Source: Xestospongia muta (lineage: Eukaryota; Porifera; Demospongiae; Haplosclerida; Petrosiidae). Taken from it: a stretch of 64,000 bases of DNA. Under the pieces are notes generated by a model. It saw only the letters and a program-made list of their open reading frames with translations, did not search any database and was not told the origin of the DNA. This document shows, in pieces, positions 62,401-64,000 of the stretch (position 1 is its first letter; every line of letters begins with the position of its first letter). Made by a program: the position numbers and the translations under genes. The stretch covers positions 684,501-748,500 of the forward strand of contig OY848917.1 in the NCBI GenBank assembly GCA_963693285.1, in the 5' to 3' direction.

Positions 62401-63969
62401 ATCTGCTATTACACGTGTTTATCGACAGATTGCTAGTAATACTGGAGTGGTTTCTGTATCTGCTCTGAAAAATCTTTTTAAAGATAAATATGATATTAAT
62501 ATGTTGATATCATTTCTAATTATTCTTGAGTTTTGCCATGTCTTAGATCCTGATACACTTGAAGAGATTTCAACTAATCTCTCACCTTCATCTCCTGCAG
62601 AAACAGAAAAATTACTCTACATTCCTGCACTTGTACAGGCAGAGCGTCCTTCTGACGTGACTTTGGATGAAGGAATTGGTTGGTGTTTGTTATGTAACAA
62701 TCCTCATCAGTTTTTCTCTACTCGGTTCCTTTTTCGTTTGCTTCTTCGTCTTGCCTTTAAATATTGCCTGCCAAAATCTTACGTTAAGCAAAATCAAGGT
62801 GGCTTTGAATTAGCTCGACGTTGTACTTTGTGGAAAGATGGTATTTATTGGATTAATAGAGGTGGAGTAAAGGTGATTGTTCAAATGAGTGAAAATAATC
62901 GTTGTATAACTGTACTTACTTCCAATGGTGAAGCATCAATGGCTTGCCAACTTCAAAGCAAAATTATCAATGATATTTTTAACCTTCAGAAGGACACCTG
63001 TCCTTCTTATGACATCACAGAATGTTTGATATCTCCATCTGATATTGGTAGATCATTGACCAACAGAATCAGTGATATACCAGTGTTTGTGATGAGAGAT
63101 GTCGCTCATGCTATGTTAACTAATACAAAGTATGTCACCGATGACAGTGGTACAACAACAGTAGAGGTTGCTAGTCTGTTTTTTGAGAATGAGCCTTTTA
63201 GCAAAATTTGCCCAGAATTTATTAAAGTTTTATTCAATAGTGATAAGTCTTCGGAGCTTCTCCCATCAATTTATCTTGAGTATTTGTGCTCACGTTGCTC
63301 TGCAATAATGAAGTTATGTGCTTTGAAGGATCATACCTTCTTTTCTGTTAGAGAACATCTCAATAGTCACAGTATGTTTGCTGGACATGATCCTTTAGTA
63401 AGTAAATATTTTAATATTTTTGTACTGTCACTTATTGTCTATTTGTAGACTGTTGTCTTTCCTAAACTCACTGATGATGAAATACAAATATACTCAAAGG
63501 AATTCATTGATATGTTGAAATCCTCTCCAGGTATGTCTAATACTTTATCTGTTGGGACCTCAAACTGAGAGAAATGAGACTTAATTGTTACTTATGATCA
63601 AATGAAATAGCCTAATATTGCAGAGTTCATTTACCTTAATCATTTCAATTGTGAATTTAGCATTTGTTTTTTTTGTTATCTATTTTTTTAATTCAAATTG
63701 TACAGCATTACAGCTTAGCCTTTGGAAAATGCTAAAGATGTACAAATAATAATAAAAGATCATTTATATACAGAAATTAAAGCATCCTATCATATTTGGT
63801 TCAGACCATGTTAAATTATACCCAATAAAAACCTTGATTTAGATCATCATTTAATGAATTTTATCCTTTTCCATTATTAATTTGTACAGTTATAAAAACT
63901 ATTTGCTTGATTTAACATGTTTAACTGTTTCTTTTAGTTGATGAGAAGCTTGAAAACATCATCTATTAA
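44494..63969 (+). CDS. N-acylated ankyrin-repeat Roco (Roc-COR) protein, 1079 residues
   Basis: Roco-family GTPase with ankyrin repeats and no kinase domain in the visible gene. Thirteen GT-AG exons: 44494-44649, 45314-45406, 47025-47132, 48643-48741, 49645-49743, 52159-52269, 53282-53374, 53972-54073, 57117-57218, 59937-60035, 61334-63397, 63449-63530, 63938-63969. The N-terminus MGNCLK fits N-myristoylation at Gly2 and palmitoylation at Cys4, so membrane attachment is likely. Residues 53-395 hold about ten ankyrin repeats, nearly one per phase-0 exon of 31-37 codons (DGDTAVILASLKGH, NENTALHWASSEGH, DGDTPLHDACKRGS). The Roc domain has P-loop GNKTAGKS (433-440), a G2-type TAGI (471), DLAG (491-494) and VGSRVD (559-562) in place of NKxD. 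A COR-type region follows, with FFSTRFLFRLLLRLAFKYCL. The C-terminus after the COR region is short and has no death domain. Closest known layouts are DAPK1 and sponge or cnidarian ankyrin-Roco proteins. Further exons could be missed in the long introns. Confidence 0.85.
45407..47024 (+). other. Intron with a GC-richer old insertion, no exon seen
   Basis: About 46060-46800 differs in composition from its surroundings. It has broken coding-like stretches on both strands (for example LMGARDAHYKLLFDDSAFLF on the plus strand) that match no family I know. It probably is a decayed mobile element or processed copy. Confidence 0.35.
48000..48370 (+). repeat. CA-rich low-complexity tract in an intron
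   Basis: Interrupted CACACA runs (main block 48297-48355), plus two diverged copies of TATCATGATACATG-type sequence. Open frames on both strands here are by-products. Confidence 0.6.
49110..49340 (+). repeat. Diverged interspersed repeat, partner at 51755-51985
   Basis: Both copies share AACATTGCAGTAAAAGGAAT and, about 140 bases on, AGGCTAGTAA followed by TGTGATATG and TAGTTCAT. Identity is moderate, so the duplication is old. Both lie in introns of the ankyrin-Roco gene. Confidence 0.65.
50012..50465. mobile_element. DNA element of about 454 bp with terminal inverted repeats
   Basis: The left end TAGTCTGTCTGAGTTGAGAA matches the reverse complement of the right end (TAGTCTGTATAAAATTGAGA), with a shared AAGA and CCC further in. 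A TA dinucleotide flanks each side (50010-50011 and 50466-50467), as expected for a TA-targeting element. Inside, a minus-strand open frame (50395-50171) has higher GC and coding-like content (STLVARKGKGTRKLYTFLIA), perhaps a captured or transposase fragment. It sits in an intron of the ankyrin-Roco gene. Confidence 0.6.
51376..51837 (+). pseudogene. Decayed coding fragment of unknown origin
   Basis: The plus strand reads AWLETVESVDCAEIYAYKKS, a single TGA, then continues open for more than 110 codons (TALLDVSISRDDYPSSYIYT, MLIGCSAAGYIALMDNSC). Composition is coding-like, but no start or splice structure fits the host gene and one stop interrupts it. Its 3' end runs into the interspersed repeat at 51755. 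I do not recognise the family. Confidence 0.4.
55850..56008 (-). pseudogene. Broken transposase N-terminus (helix-turn-helix)
   Basis: The minus strand reads MKMPKGKKLRSQTKEVVANV, then YDYFREL. After a frame change it reads LKRTADAIGVSRTSI, a typical helix-turn-helix of Tc1/IS630-type transposases. Stops follow and no DDE catalytic domain is present. Confidence 0.65.
56058..56324. mobile_element. Miniature inverted-repeat element nested in the transposon
   Basis: Ends share GTATACCGGGATTTATT, then GATAAAATTTGGC further in, as inverted repeats of about 40 bp with a few mismatches. TA lies at both outer ends. It is GC-richer inside (GTGGGCGTGGCGAC). It has no coding capacity. No other copy was seen in the window. 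Confidence 0.8.
56765..58860 (+). repeat. Internal segmental duplication, copy 2 (empty site)
   Basis: Partner of 53770-56720. It retains an ankyrin exon with intact splice sites and the pre-insertion sequence at 58611-58620. The exon differs from its twin at several residues (NGMTALHFTDVRNS against NRWTALHFAAVRNN), while the intron remains very similar. Confidence 0.85.
59120..59375 (+). repeat. Third, diverged copy of the duplication tail
   Basis: GACATACTAAAATG, then AACATTCTATACC, GAGGGACA, TGTTACTTCACATGTA and TTAGCTAGTC occur in the same order as at 58625-58850 and 56455-56690. It shows an older round of duplication. Confidence 0.65.
60036..61333 (+). other. Intron, no exon supported
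   Basis: AT-rich. A short coding-like stretch near 60845-60905 (RLRDNFKEPLSSIDLLKTFH) ends in TAA and has no clear splice sites. It may be a relic. Confidence 0.35.
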
Positions 63970-64000
63970 ACCTAAATACAATTTGGACAATATTGTGTTT

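Overview
The window looks like genomic DNA from a demosponge, most likely Amphimedon queenslandica or a close relative (inference; no database search was possible). The reasons are high AT content, many small exons with GT-AG introns, dense minisatellites and miniature inverted-repeat elements, recurrent TACATGTA palindromes, and a tandem family of short-chain collagens resembling freshwater-sponge short-chain collagen C4. No tRNA, rRNA, CRISPR array, or bacterial or phage feature was seen.

Bases 1-15.6 kb hold a tandem array on the minus strand. Four genes are complete (5099-5989, 6620-7503, 10442-11326, 14705-15559), one runs off the left edge (1-417), one is a frameshifted copy (13109-13967), and several fragments are decayed. 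Every intact copy has a signal-peptide exon, then a second exon carrying exactly 15 Gly-X-Y triplets and a cysteine-rich C-terminal domain of about 180 residues. All but the most divergent copy (14705-15559) share a proximal promoter layout: a TATA-like box with an AGGTCA-type half-site just upstream. The promoter of the 5099-5989 gene is triplicated.

Bases 16.0-24.1 kb hold a plus-strand gene of at least seven exons for a Ser/Thr/Pro/Gln-rich protein I do not recognise. Its introns are filled with minisatellites. A stretch of about 13.6 kb follows (24.06-37.7 kb) with no recognisable gene, only repeats.

Bases 37.7-43.5 kb hold a 16-exon plus-strand gene for an 847-residue scaffold. It starts with a TIG-like domain resembling the DBB domain of BCAP/BANK/Dof adaptors, then a helical ankyrin-like segment, a charged linker, two PDZ domains, an SH3 and a degenerate guanylate-kinase domain of the CARMA/DLG5/ZO type. 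This mixed architecture is the most interesting object in the window.

Bases 44.5-64.0 kb hold a 13-exon plus-strand gene for a 1079-residue Roco-family protein: an N-terminal acylation signal (MGNC), about ten ankyrin repeats encoded largely one per exon, a Roc GTPase domain with visible G motifs, and a COR region. Its long introns contain an internal exon-plus-intron duplication. A Tc1-like DNA transposon with a nested miniature element interrupts one copy, and the other copy preserves the empty site. The two signalling genes lie about 1 kb apart in the same orientation; a functional link between them is only a guess.
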